In this document: piece after piece, positions 49,931 to 57,692 of the stretch
How the letters are laid out: each line of letters begins with the position of its first letter
Position numbering within the stretch: the stretch's first letter is position 1
NCBI GenBank assembly: GCA_050014095.1
Contig: JBEKDZ010000003.1
Span: 124,001 to 188,000 of the forward strand
Length of the DNA stretch: 64,000 nucleotides
Direction: 5' to 3'
Source: RBG-13-51-18 sp050014095
GTDB taxonomy: Bacteria > Chloroflexota > Dehalococcoidia > Dehalococcoidales > RBG-16-60-22
The notes under the pieces: model-generated
Databases searched by the model: none
What the model was told of the DNA's origin: nothing
What the model saw: only the letters and a program-made list of their open reading frames with translations
Program-made: the position numbers and the translations under genes

Positions 49931-50362
49931 ATGACAAAAAGAAATGGAACACATACAATACTGATTATTGAAGATGAACCGGATATCCGTAACTTCATCG
50001 GCCGTGTTCTGGAACTTGATAGGTATAATGTACTCAAAGCCGGTGATGGCAGTGCTGGACTAGCAATACTTGAGGAATATTCTATAGATATGATACTGCT
50101 CGACCTACGCCTACCCGGCCTCAATGGCTGGGCAGTACTGCGTGAAATTAAGAGCACTCCGAGACTTTCAAAACTACCCGTCGTCGTTATTACTGCTCAT
50201 GCCGACCCGTCTTATAGACAGAGAGTTTTAAGCATGGGCGCTACTCAATATCTTACCAAACCATTAAGCGCTGAGCAGTTAAGTAAAACTATCGCTAAAA
50301 TATTAGCCAAAAAAGCTACCCGTCATTCAATTAAAAAGGAATTATCTTTCAGCCACGCATGA
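49931..50362 (+). CDS. Single-domain (CheY-like) response regulator
   Basis: 143 residues from ATG 49931; a longer frame from a TTG at 49751 would start upstream of the promoter. The receiver motifs are complete: ILIIEDEPDIRNF (acidic pair), MILLDLRLPGLNGW (phospho-acceptor Asp), VVVITAHADP (switch Thr) and YLTKPLS (Lys). No output domain follows, only a short basic tail. No kinase gene is near, so it is an orphan that may act through protein contacts. It diverges from the peptide-transport operon. Confidence 0.88.
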   Translation: MTKRNGTHTILIIEDEPDIRNFIGRVLELDRYNVLKAGDGSAGLAILEEYSIDMILLDLRLPGLNGWAVLREIKSTPRLSKLPVVVITAHADPSYRQRVLSMGATQYLTKPLSAEQLSKTIAKILAKKATRHSIKKELSFSHA

Positions 50363-50376
50363 TACGGCGACACAGC

Positions 50377-50571
50377 TTAAGTGTCCGCTTTCTTTACGAA
50401 TTTTTTTACCCTGCGCTCGAAAACACTTCTCGTTAAAAGAATGCGACGTTCGCATTTAAGGCACTTTATCCCGATATCCGCCCCCAACCTCACCACCTGC
50501 CAGTCGTAGCCGCCGCAGGGATGCACTTTCTTCAGCCTTACTACATCGCCGAGGTTTATCTCCATGACCAT
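50377..50571 (-). CDS. DUF951 family protein
   Basis: 64 residues, typical DUF951 length. Conserved features: LGDVVRLKKVHPCGG, DWQVVRLGADIGIKC and CxxC-type pair KCLKC, then a basic end. The family is widespread in Firmicutes and Chloroflexota, often near ribosome-associated genes; its role is unknown, but an RNA or nucleotide-binding ribbon is likely. The ATG is preceded by AGGAAAATATAG. It follows pyrF after 24 bases and is probably in the same operon. Confidence 0.9.
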   Translation of the reverse strand: MVMEINLGDVVRLKKVHPCGGYDWQVVRLGADIGIKCLKCERRILLTRSVFERRVKKFVKKADT

Positions 50572-50595
50572 CTATATTTTCCTACAATCGGGCGA

Positions 50596-51402
50596 TTATG
50601 CCAGGTACTCATTAATGTGGTCGCGCAACTCCCGGGCAGCTTTTCCGGCGGCAGCGGCGAAATTTCTGTCTCTGGATGCATAAAGAATCTGCCGTGAGGA
50701 GTTAATGATGGTCCTTTGCCTTCCTCTATCCACCCCCCATTTCACCACCTGCTTAAGCTCACCACCCTGTGTCCCTACTCCGGGTATTAACAGTGGCATC
50801 TGCGGATATCTTTCCCTTATCAGCTTAAGCTCCTCGGGATAGGTCGCCCCCACCACCAGCCCCAGATTGCCATGCTTGTTCCACTCACTAACCTTTTCGG
50901 CAACGACCTCGTAAAGCATTTTCTTGCTCTTGTTCGTCGCTACGTAAAGTGACTGGAAGTCCGCAGCGCCTGGATTTGATGTGCGGCATAAGATGAAGAT
51001 ACCGCGGTCGCGGCGCTCAATAAAGGGCTCCAACGAATCGTAGCCGAGGTAAGGGCTAGCGGTTATCGCATCGAAGTTAAAGTAGTCGAACAGACTTTTG
51101 GCGTAGGCTTTAGCCGTATTGCCGATATCGCCGCGCTTAGCATCGATGATAACAGGTATATCCTTTGGTATATAATCCCGCGTTTTTTTCAGGGCTTCTA
51201 GGCCGTCATTACCCATGGCTTCATAGAAAGCAATATTCGGTTTATAAGCACAAACTAAATCGGCGGTAGCGTCGATAATATCCTTGTTGAACTCATAAAT
51301 TCCTATTTGCTCTGGCATTAGCGATAGGTCCGGGTCGAGTCCCACACATAATAAACTCTTGTTCTTTAAGCTTATTTGTGCCAACTTCTCGATGAAATTC
51401 AT
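50596..51402 (-). CDS. pyrF: Orotidine-5'-phosphate decarboxylase, type 2
   Basis: 268 residues. The catalytic motif is IIDAKRGDIGNTAKAYA near residue 88 (Asp, Lys, Asp of the charge network). LLCVGLDPDLSLMP opens the barrel, and TSNPGAADFQ and LIPGVGTQGG bind the phosphate. It makes UMP from OMP, the last step of pyrimidine synthesis. The longer length and sequence style place it in the PyrF 2 subfamily (about 270 residues). Other pyr genes are not in the window. Confidence 0.95.
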   Translation of the reverse strand: MNFIEKLAQISLKNKSLLCVGLDPDLSLMPEQIGIYEFNKDIIDATADLVCAYKPNIAFYEAMGNDGLEALKKTRDYIPKDIPVIIDAKRGDIGNTAKAYAKSLFDYFNFDAITASPYLGYDSLEPFIERRDRGIFILCRTSNPGAADFQSLYVATNKSKKMLYEVVAEKVSEWNKHGNLGLVVGATYPEELKLIRERYPQMPLLIPGVGTQGGELKQVVKWGVDRGRQRTIINSSRQILYASRDRNFAAAAGKAARELRDHINEYLA

Positions 51403-51477
51403 ATAAGTCCTCGGACTACTACATATTATAATATATTTTTAGGCGCAGTAACCCCTTAGAGATAAATCGTCCTGAAA

Positions 51478-51753
51478 TTAATCTTTTTTTAAACCGGCGG
51501 CATCCATTTGCGCCGTCCGTGCTTCTGGAGGCAGCATATTCTCCAGGATTTTTTCCATCGCCATAGTGTGGCTGCACAGTCCCCATTTGGAGAAAAAGCT
51601 ACAGGTGCAGCGCCATTTGCCTTCTTTAAAGATGACGATATAATCGCTGTTCTCGCCATGAAATTTCACCGCTAGCTCTTGGAAGGTAACCCGGTTTTTT
51701 TCTTGAGCGTAGCGTTTGGCTTTTTCGATTTTCCCAATCAGGCTCGATTGCAT
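51478..51753 (-). CDS. SWIM zinc-finger protein
   Basis: 91 residues after a perfect AGGAGGTAACATCG ribosome site. The SWIM pattern CxCx(n)CxH is visible in WRCTCSFFSKWGLCSHTMAM (residues 48-67). An N-terminal helix pair (KIEKAKRYAQEKNRV) and a YIVIFKEGKW strand precede it. SWIM domains bind DNA or protein partners. It is a single small gene upstream of pyrF on the same strand, 75 bases away. A hairpin lies in its 5' region. Specific role unknown. Confidence 0.85.
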   Translation of the reverse strand: MQSSLIGKIEKAKRYAQEKNRVTFQELAVKFHGENSDYIVIFKEGKWRCTCSFFSKWGLCSHTMAMEKILENMLPPEARTAQMDAAGLKKD

Positions 51754-51777
51754 CGATGTTACCTCCTTAAATTTAAA

Positions 51778-51807
51778 AGCACTGGACTTGATAGACCCAG
51801 TGCTTCA
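51778..51807. other. Hairpin in the SWIM-pfk divergent region
   Basis: AAGCACTGG pairs with CCAGTGCTT around a 10-base loop. On the minus strand it is followed by TTTTAAATTTAAGGAGG, so it lies in the SWIM gene's leader and could be a terminator or attenuator. Confidence 0.45.
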
Positions 51808-51930
51808 ATACACCCGCAGCTAGATACCTTGTTATTTTATTGAAACAGCTCATAGGCGTAAACCCTCTTAAGCTTTTAAATTCTACTCCCTTTTTCGTCA
51901 TAAGTCCAGCATTTTTACATGCTAACCCTT

Positions 51931-51959
51931 TTGACAGCAGCCGTAACTCACTCTATAAT
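51931..51959 (+). promoter_or_regulatory. Consensus promoter of the pfk-fba operon
   Basis: TTGACA (51931-51936), exactly 17 bases, TATAAT (51954-51959): a perfect housekeeping promoter. The expected transcript start is only about 9 bases before the ATG. Confidence 0.88.
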
Positions 51960-51974
51960 TGCCATTGAAGGACT

Positions 51975-53090
51975 ATGAAAAAGAGCCGTATTGGTGTGCT
52001 CACCGGCGGTGGCGACTGTGCCGGTTTGAATCCAGCCCTTAAATGGGTGGTGAAAACCGCCATGGACGAACGCTTCGAGAAAGAGCGAGGCATCCGCTAT
52101 GAAGTCCTCGGCATCCATGACGGCTTTAAAGGACTGGCAGACGTTAATCCCGTAAAATGGAAGAGTGATATCAATATAACCCTCCTTAACCCCGATTTAG
52201 TCAGGACTTGGGATAGATACGGAGGGACCATGCTCGGCACCTCGCGTTTCAGTCCCTTCGATCCTAAAAACGACGTTTCTAAAAAAGTCATCGATAATAT
52301 TCAAAAGCTGGAACTGGAAGCCGTTATCGTTATCGGCGGCGACGGTACGCTGGCGAGTGCCACCCGCCTCTCTAAAGAAGGCGTTAACATTATCGGCATC
52401 CCCAAGACCATCGATAAAGACCTCCCGGAAACCGACTATACCCTCGGTTACGAAACTGCCCTCAATGTCATCGTCGAAGAGGTAGACCGGCTAAGGACAA
52501 CCGCCGGCTCACACAAAAGGATTTTTGTGGTGGAAACGATGGGTCGGGAAGCCGGCTGGTTGGCTTTGGAGGGCGGCGAGGCTTGTGGCGCCTATATCAT
52601 CCTGATACCAGAATACAATTTCTCCTTTGACCGGGTGAACGAACTGATTATGGAAGCAAAAAGAGCCGGCACCAGATATGAAATTATTATCGTCGCGGAA
52701 GGCGCTAAGCCCATCGGTGGCAAGGAAACTATAAAAAAAGAAGGCATTGATAGCTTTGGACGTAAAACCCTCGGCGGCATCGGTGAAGTTTTAGCACAAG
52801 AGATTGAAAAAAACACCGGATTGGAGACACGCAGTATTGAGCTTAGTCATCTACAGCGCGGCGGCTCCCCCTGTGCTTACGACCGGCGTATGGGCCGCTA
52901 TTTCGGCATCGCCGCTGTTGACCTTGTTGTAAATCAACGTTACGGCAATATGGTCTGTGTTAAAAACGGTAAAATCGCCTGCGTCCCGCTGACGAATATA
53001 TATGGTAAGCTTAGTCTGGTCGACCCCAAAACCCAGTATGACGCCGATAGATACAACGGGCGCCGCACCATCTTTTACAGCGGCAAATAA
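51975..53090 (+). CDS. pfkA: 6-phosphofructokinase
   Basis: 371 residues. The family pattern is complete: LTGGGDCAGLNPALK, VIGGDGTLASATRL, PKTIDKDLPETDYTLGYETA, ETMGREAGWLALEGG, AEGAKPIGG and HLQRGGSPCAYDR. The donor site combines GGDGT (Gly as in ATP users) with PKTID (Lys as in pyrophosphate users), so the phosphoryl donor cannot be decided; this mix is known from mixed-substrate group III enzymes. It phosphorylates fructose 6-phosphate. The aldolase gene follows 22 bases later in one operon. Confidence 0.93.
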   Translation: MKKSRIGVLTGGGDCAGLNPALKWVVKTAMDERFEKERGIRYEVLGIHDGFKGLADVNPVKWKSDINITLLNPDLVRTWDRYGGTMLGTSRFSPFDPKNDVSKKVIDNIQKLELEAVIVIGGDGTLASATRLSKEGVNIIGIPKTIDKDLPETDYTLGYETALNVIVEEVDRLRTTAGSHKRIFVVETMGREAGWLALEGGEACGAYIILIPEYNFSFDRVNELIMEAKRAGTRYEIIIVAEGAKPIGGKETIKKEGIDSFGRKTLGGIGEVLAQEIEKNTGLETRSIELSHLQRGGSPCAYDRRMGRYFGIAAVDLVVNQRYGNMVCVKNGKIACVPLTNIYGKLSLVDPKTQYDADRYNGRRTIFYSGK

Positions 53091-53112
53091 ATAGATGGAG
53101 ATTCTTTAAATC

Positions 53113-54366
53113 ATGCCCAAAAACGAGAATATTGATACTCTGATAAAACAGGCCGTGTTTGAGACAGACCCGCAAAAACAAACGGAATATTTCAGCTCCA
53201 TCCGCCAAACCGCCCTTGATAACGGCATTTACCCCGCCAGCATCCAGGGTCTTTACGAAGCCGCCGGCAAAGGAGAGTTCGAAGGCATAACTGTTCCCGC
53301 CATAAACATCCGTACGCTCACCTATGATGTAGCCAGGGCGGTATTCCGGGCGGCTTTGCAGGACAAAGTAGGCTCTTTAAGCTTTGAGATTGCCCGCTCC
53401 GAAATCGGCTACACCAAACAAAGTCCTGCAGAATATGCTGCCTGTGTCTTGGCTGCCGCGATAAAAGAAGGATTCCAGGGTCCGGTCTTCATCCAGGGCG
53501 ACCATTACCAGGTCCGGCGGGCGATGTATCGGGAAAATCAAGAAGGCGAGTTAAACGACATTAAAAAACTTATCAAAGACTCAATAGAAGCAGGCTTCTA
53601 TAATATAGATATTGATGCTTCTACTCTGGTGGATATTTCTAAAACCGACCTGATAGAGCAGCAGGCGAAAAACTCACAGGTCACCGCGGAAATGACGCGC
53701 TACATCCGCAGCATCGAACCGAAAGGTGTCACCGTCTCTGTCGGTGGGGAAATCGGCGAGATAGGCAAGGGCAACAGTACCGTGGATGACCTGCGGGCTT
53801 TCATGAGCGGCTACCTTAAGCTGATACCTAGAGGGATTAAAGGCATCTCCAAAATCAGCGTGCAGACCGGCACGACGCACGGCGGCGTTGTCCTGCCGGA
53901 CGGCTCCATCGCCAAGGTAAAAATAGCCTTCGATACTCTTAAGGAGCTATCTAAGGTTTCACGGAAGGAGTACGGGCTGGGTGGAGCGGTACAGCACGGC
54001 GCTTCAACCCTGCCGGACGAAGCTTTCGACATGTTCCCCAAAGTAGACGCCATCGAGGTCCACCTGGCAACCGGCTTCCAGAATATCGTTTATGATAGTC
54101 CCCGTTTTCCTAAGGAGCTGCTGGCGCGGATGTACAGCTACCTCGATACGAAATGCGCGAACGAAAGAAAAACCGGTGAAACGGACGAGCAGTTCCACTA
54201 TAATACGCGTAAAAAAGCTTTAGGCGATTTTAAAAAAGAGATGTGGAATCTGCCTGATGCCGACCTACAGGCGATAATGGAGGAGCTAGAAAATCGTTTC
54301 TCGCTGATTTTCCATAAGCTTAATGCCATTGATACCGTTAAGCTGGTAAAAAAATACGTTAAATAA
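53113..54366 (+). CDS. fba: Class II fructose-bisphosphate aldolase, long form
   Basis: 417 residues. The zinc-dependent barrel shows VFIQGDHYQVR (metal/base region), INIDASTL-like YNIDIDASTLVDIS, GEIGEIGKG, and the late HGASTLPDEAF followed by AIEVHLATGFQN. It cleaves or joins fructose 1,6-bisphosphate via glyceraldehyde 3-phosphate and dihydroxyacetone phosphate. The chain is longer than common class II enzymes (about 300-350) and has an N-terminal helical extension. It is co-transcribed with pfkA and ends at a terminator. Confidence 0.9.
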   Translation: MPKNENIDTLIKQAVFETDPQKQTEYFSSIRQTALDNGIYPASIQGLYEAAGKGEFEGITVPAINIRTLTYDVARAVFRAALQDKVGSLSFEIARSEIGYTKQSPAEYAACVLAAAIKEGFQGPVFIQGDHYQVRRAMYRENQEGELNDIKKLIKDSIEAGFYNIDIDASTLVDISKTDLIEQQAKNSQVTAEMTRYIRSIEPKGVTVSVGGEIGEIGKGNSTVDDLRAFMSGYLKLIPRGIKGISKISVQTGTTHGGVVLPDGSIAKVKIAFDTLKELSKVSRKEYGLGGAVQHGASTLPDEAFDMFPKVDAIEVHLATGFQNIVYDSPRFPKELLARMYSYLDTKCANERKTGETDEQFHYNTRKKALGDFKKEMWNLPDADLQAIMEELENRFSLIFHKLNAIDTVKLVKKYVK

Positions 54367-54389
54367 TCCCCCACCCACCCCAAAAATGA

Positions 54390-54425
54390 AAGACTGGATA
54401 GTTCTCAAAGGAAATATCCAGTCTT
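54390..54425 (+). terminator. Intrinsic terminator after pfkA-fba
   Basis: AAGACTGGATA pairs with TATCCAGTCTT around a 14-base loop, then TATCTATCTT. It lies 24 bases past the aldolase stop and faces the convergent DUF5679 gene. Confidence 0.72.
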
Positions 54426-54457
54426 ATCTATCTTAAAAATTCGTAGTAGATATCGGC

Positions 54458-54598
54458 TTATTTCTTGCCGATTCTAAACATTTTAGTGCCGCAGGTTGGG
54501 CATTGGCCCTGTGTAGCCGGCTTGCCGTTCTTCATAGTGATGGATTTAGCGTTAGCAATCTCTTTCTTGGCTCGGCACTTCACACAATAAGCTTGCAT
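54458..54598 (-). CDS. Stand-alone DUF5679 zinc-ribbon protein
   Basis: 46 residues: MQAYCVKCRAKKEI at the start, MKNGKPATQGQC in the middle and CGTKMFRIGKK at the end. The CxxC-x24-CxxC spacing and the GKPATxGxCPxCGTKMFRIG ending define DUF5679. The ATG follows GGAGGAATC. A promoter with TTGACA (54660-54655, minus strand) lies upstream. The family is small, basic and abundant in Chloroflexota; its role is not known. The same module is fused to a GH130 enzyme at 5418-6776. Confidence 0.93.
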   Translation of the reverse strand: MQAYCVKCRAKKEIANAKSITMKNGKPATQGQCPTCGTKMFRIGKK

Positions 54599-54804
54599 GA
54601 TTCCTCCTTCCTTGAAGCTATCTGCAATAAACAATAAACTAATCGCTGCGTTCGTGTCAAGTTCTATTTACGCTCAAATACACGTATTTTACTCACAAAA
54701 TCGGGTTTTTGTATCTAAATATATCTAAAGTCATAGCTAATTTGTCTAGGTCCGATGTCAAACCAATCGCCATTATGCTATACTTTACACTGCAGGAAAG
54801 CACG

Positions 54805-55749
54805 ATGAAAAAGACAGTATTTGTTGATGGGCAGCACGGCACTACCGGACTTAAAATACATGAGCGTCTGCAGGGTAGAAAAGATATCAACGTCATCGAG
54901 ATACCGGAAGCAAAACGCAAGGACCCGGAAGCTAAAAAAAAGCTGCTCAACGAGGCGGATATCGTTTTCCTCTGCCTGCCGGACGATGCCGCCCGCGAAT
55001 CCGTGGGCCTCATAAAAAACAGCTCGGTTTGTGTCCTCGATGGTTCAACCGCTCACCGCATTACGGAAGGCTGGGTTTATGGTCTGCCGGAGCTTAAAAA
55101 AGAGCAGAGAGCCCTGATAAAAAAGTCTAAAAGAATCGCCGTGCCCGGCTGCCATGCCACCGGCTTCGTGTTGATGCTCTACCCGCTGGTAGCCCTGGGC
55201 ATCGTCGGTACGGACTATCCCGTTACTTGCCATGCCGTGGCGGGCTATAGCGGCGGCGGTAAAGCCATGATTGCCGATTATTCGGGCGAAAACGTGCCCG
55301 ACTACATTAAGAATCCCCGCCCGTATGCGCTGGCATTGAACCATAAGCATGTCCCGGAAATGACTAAAATCGTCGGTCTGGCACGGCCGCCTATCTTCGC
55401 GCCGACGGTGGTCAATATCTATAATGGCGAAGTCATCTCTATCCCACTGGTACCCACGTATCTAAAAAAGCAGCTTTCCGCTGCAGATATAAGAGAAGTG
55501 CTGGCAAATTATTACGCTGGAGAGAAATTCGTTAAGGTGATGCCATTTCCCGCAGACGAGTATTTGAAAAACGGCTTTTTAACATTTTCCGACTGTAACG
55601 GCACGAATAACCTGGAGATATTCGTCTTCGGTAACAAGGATAGAATTTTACTTTCGGCCCGCTATGACAATCTGGGTAAAGGGGCTGCCGGGGCGGCGAT
55701 ACAGAATATGAACCTGATTCTTGGCGTAGACGAGGCTACCGGACTGTAA
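54805..55749 (+). CDS. argC: N-acetyl-gamma-glutamyl-phosphate reductase, type 2
   Basis: 314 residues from ATG 54805 after AGGAAAGCACG. The Rossmann opening is TVFVDGQHGTTGLKIHERL, with DIVFLCLPDD and LDGSTAHR. The catalytic cysteine is in AVPGCHATGFVL. AVAGYSGGGK and LNHKHVPEM follow. The length and the short opening identify the type 2 ArgC (about 310 residues). It reduces N-acetylglutamyl phosphate with NADPH in arginine synthesis. No other arg genes are in the window; a small unknown gene follows after 11 bases. Confidence 0.93.
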   Translation: MKKTVFVDGQHGTTGLKIHERLQGRKDINVIEIPEAKRKDPEAKKKLLNEADIVFLCLPDDAARESVGLIKNSSVCVLDGSTAHRITEGWVYGLPELKKEQRALIKKSKRIAVPGCHATGFVLMLYPLVALGIVGTDYPVTCHAVAGYSGGGKAMIADYSGENVPDYIKNPRPYALALNHKHVPEMTKIVGLARPPIFAPTVVNIYNGEVISIPLVPTYLKKQLSAADIREVLANYYAGEKFVKVMPFPADEYLKNGFLTFSDCNGTNNLEIFVFGNKDRILLSARYDNLGKGAAGAAIQNMNLILGVDEATGL

Positions 55750-55760
55750 AGGGTATTTCA

Positions 55761-56087
55761 ATGACCAAATACACTCACCTTGAACTAAATCGAGACGTTC
55801 CCGCCCCGTCTGGTTATTACACCCCACAAAAAGAGGTCAGGCTTAAATACGACGGACGTGAAGTCCTTTATGTGCTTAGTCAGGCGGTCATCGAGTCTTC
55901 TTGTTGCGGCGTGGGTGATTTTAATAGCGCCCTGGTGCCCGGCTTTGTTATCGGCTGGCATGCGGGAAAAAACAAGGACGGTAATCTCATTTCATTAGTC
56001 GAGCCGATTACCGATGAACCTACCCGCGACGCTATCCGCAAAATCATCAAAGAAAAAGAGCATATTACCCAGACAGAGTTCTGGTAA
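55761..56087 (+). CDS. Conserved-looking protein of unknown function
   Basis: 108 residues, ATG 11 bases after argC, so probably co-transcribed. A central segment reads VLYVLSQAVIESSCCGVGDFN with two adjacent cysteines, followed by PGFVIGWHAGK. The end is charged and helical (TRDAIRKIIKEKEHITQTEFW). No signal peptide or membrane helix. I do not recognise the family. The Cys-Cys pair and Gly-rich context could bind a metal or cluster. It nearly touches the convergent aminotransferase gene. Confidence 0.65.
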   Translation: MTKYTHLELNRDVPAPSGYYTPQKEVRLKYDGREVLYVLSQAVIESSCCGVGDFNSALVPGFVIGWHAGKNKDGNLISLVEPITDEPTRDAIRKIIKEKEHITQTEFW

Positions 56088-56091
56088 ACAC

Positions 56092-56973
56092 CTACACTCC
56101 CATCTCCCTCCTCACCCTCTCTCGATATGCCTCCATCAGCCGCCGCGTTACTTTGCCAGGTTTACCGTTACCTACGACGCTCATCCGCCCCTTATCATCT
56201 TTCACTCCGGTCACTGGCATCACTTCTATTATGGCGTTCGTCATAAATATTTCTTCGGACTTCTTGATAACGTCAAGGCTGATATCGCCCTCCATAACGC
56301 TAACGCCCATGCTTGCCGCCATTTCCAATATCACCTCCCGCGTTACGCCTGGTATGATACCGCTATCCGCCCCCGGCGTTAGCAGCCTTCCCCCCTCGAC
56401 GAAGAACACATTGCCGCTCCCACCCTCCGCGATATAGCCGCCGTCATTCAATAGTATAGTTTCATCCAGTCCGTTTACTGCCGCCTCCATCCGCGCCACG
56501 ACGTTTAGCAGATAGTTAATTGACTTCATGGTAGAGAAGACTGACTGCTTGCAACGTATTACAGATGAGATACCCACCTTGAAACCTTCATTGTACTTTT
56601 TTTCGGGAAAGGGCGTATAAGGCACGACAGTGATAACAACGGTAGGTTTACCTCCTTTATCCACCCAGGGTAAAGCCATCCCCTCCCCATTAGTCATGGT
56701 CAAACGAACGCGCGCTTCTTTAAGCTTATTAGCGGTGAGTGTCTCGTTACAGATTTTCTCAAAATCGATGTCTTTAAGTTTACTCTCCAGCCCGATAATC
56801 TTCGCCGCATCGCGTAAACGCTTTACATGCCGGTCGAGTAAAAATATCTTTCCATTATATGCCCGCATCGTCTGGAAAAGTCCGTAGCCGTAAAGAAACC
56901 CGTGATCACTTATGGAAATAAATGCCTTTTTGCGCGGTACGAGTTTCCCATTAATATAAATTTTCTCATCCAT
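56092..56973 (-). CDS. pabC: Class IV aminotransferase fold enzyme, probably aminodeoxychorismate lyase
   Basis: 293 residues. PLP class IV landmarks are SDHGFLYGYGLFQTMRAYNG, the lysine in STMKSINYLLNVVAR, and ETILLNDGGYIAEGGSGNVFFV, IPGVTREVILEMA. D-amino acid, branched-chain and ADC lyase enzymes share this fold. The neighbours encoding PabA- and PabB-like proteins on the same strand favour 4-amino-4-deoxychorismate lyase, which releases p-aminobenzoate for folate. A branched-chain role is less likely since a separate ilvE-like gene lies at 63531. Confidence 0.82.
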   Translation of the reverse strand: MDEKIYINGKLVPRKKAFISISDHGFLYGYGLFQTMRAYNGKIFLLDRHVKRLRDAAKIIGLESKLKDIDFEKICNETLTANKLKEARVRLTMTNGEGMALPWVDKGGKPTVVITVVPYTPFPEKKYNEGFKVGISSVIRCKQSVFSTMKSINYLLNVVARMEAAVNGLDETILLNDGGYIAEGGSGNVFFVEGGRLLTPGADSGIIPGVTREVILEMAASMGVSVMEGDISLDVIKKSEEIFMTNAIIEVMPVTGVKDDKGRMSVVGNGKPGKVTRRLMEAYRERVRREMGV

Positions 56974-56989
56974 GGTGTTTCTCCTTTAA

Positions 56990-57085
56990 GGTTAAAAGAT
57001 ACAAGATACAAGATACAAATCCCGAATTAAATACCAATATTCAATATTCAAACATTTGGTTATTGTATCTTGGTTATTGGTTTTT
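56990..57085. repeat. Dispersed repeat splitting the pab cluster
   Basis: Tandem GATACAA units (AAGATACAAGATACAAGATA) are followed by a stretch with ATTCAATATTCAAACATTTG and TATTGTATCTTGGTTATTGG. The right end is a partial inverted copy of the left (GATACAA versus TTGTATC). It fills most of the 146-bp gap between pabC and pabA. Confidence 0.6.
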
Positions 57086-57119
57086 TAGTTATATCCAGTG
57101 TTTTTCTCAACAATAGTAG

Positions 57120-57692
57120 CTATTCCACCTTAATACTTAAGAAATTGGACAAAATCTTATGTCCATCCGGCGTCATTATCGACTCCGGGTGAAACTGCAC
57201 CCCCTCCACCTTATCCCGCCGGTTTCTCACCCCCATAATCACCCCATCCTCCGTCTTTGCCGATACTTCCAGCGTTGCCGGCATTGTTGCGGCGTCAATC
57301 ACCAGCGAGTGATAGCGTCCTGCCTTAATCGGCGAGGGCAGCCCCTGAAAGACCGTAGCACCATCGTGATATACCAGCGACTCTTTACCGTGCATCGGCA
57401 GCGCCGACCGCTTTATCACACCCCCATATACATACCCAATGCACTGGTGTCCCAGGCACACTCCCAATATAGGTATCTTGCCTCTAAAATACCTGATGAT
57501 GTCATTAGAAATACCTGCCTCAAGCGGCGTGCAAGGTCCCGGCGAAATAATGATGTGGCTGGGCGCCATGGATTCGATTTGCTCCAGGGTGAGCGCATCG
57601 TTGCGGTATGCCGCCGGCTCCCACCCTAGTTCACCAAGGTACTGCACTAAGTTATAGGCAAATGAATCATAGTTATCTATCACCAGAATCAT
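57120..57692 (-). CDS. pabA: Glutamine amidotransferase of aminodeoxychorismate (or anthranilate) synthase
   Basis: 190 residues. The class I triad is visible: the Cys in GVCLGHQCIGY (about residue 79) and the His and Glu in VQFHPESIMTPDG. The opening MILVIDNYDSFAYNLVQYLG and IISPGPCTPLEAGIS are typical of TrpG/PabA. It releases ammonia from glutamine for the partner synthase. It overlaps the upstream component I gene by four bases. The pabC-like gene downstream supports the folate role, although such amidotransferases can serve both pathways. Confidence 0.92.
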   Translation of the reverse strand: MILVIDNYDSFAYNLVQYLGELGWEPAAYRNDALTLEQIESMAPSHIIISPGPCTPLEAGISNDIIRYFRGKIPILGVCLGHQCIGYVYGGVIKRSALPMHGKESLVYHDGATVFQGLPSPIKAGRYHSLVIDAATMPATLEVSAKTEDGVIMGVRNRRDKVEGVQFHPESIMTPDGHKILSNFLSIKVE

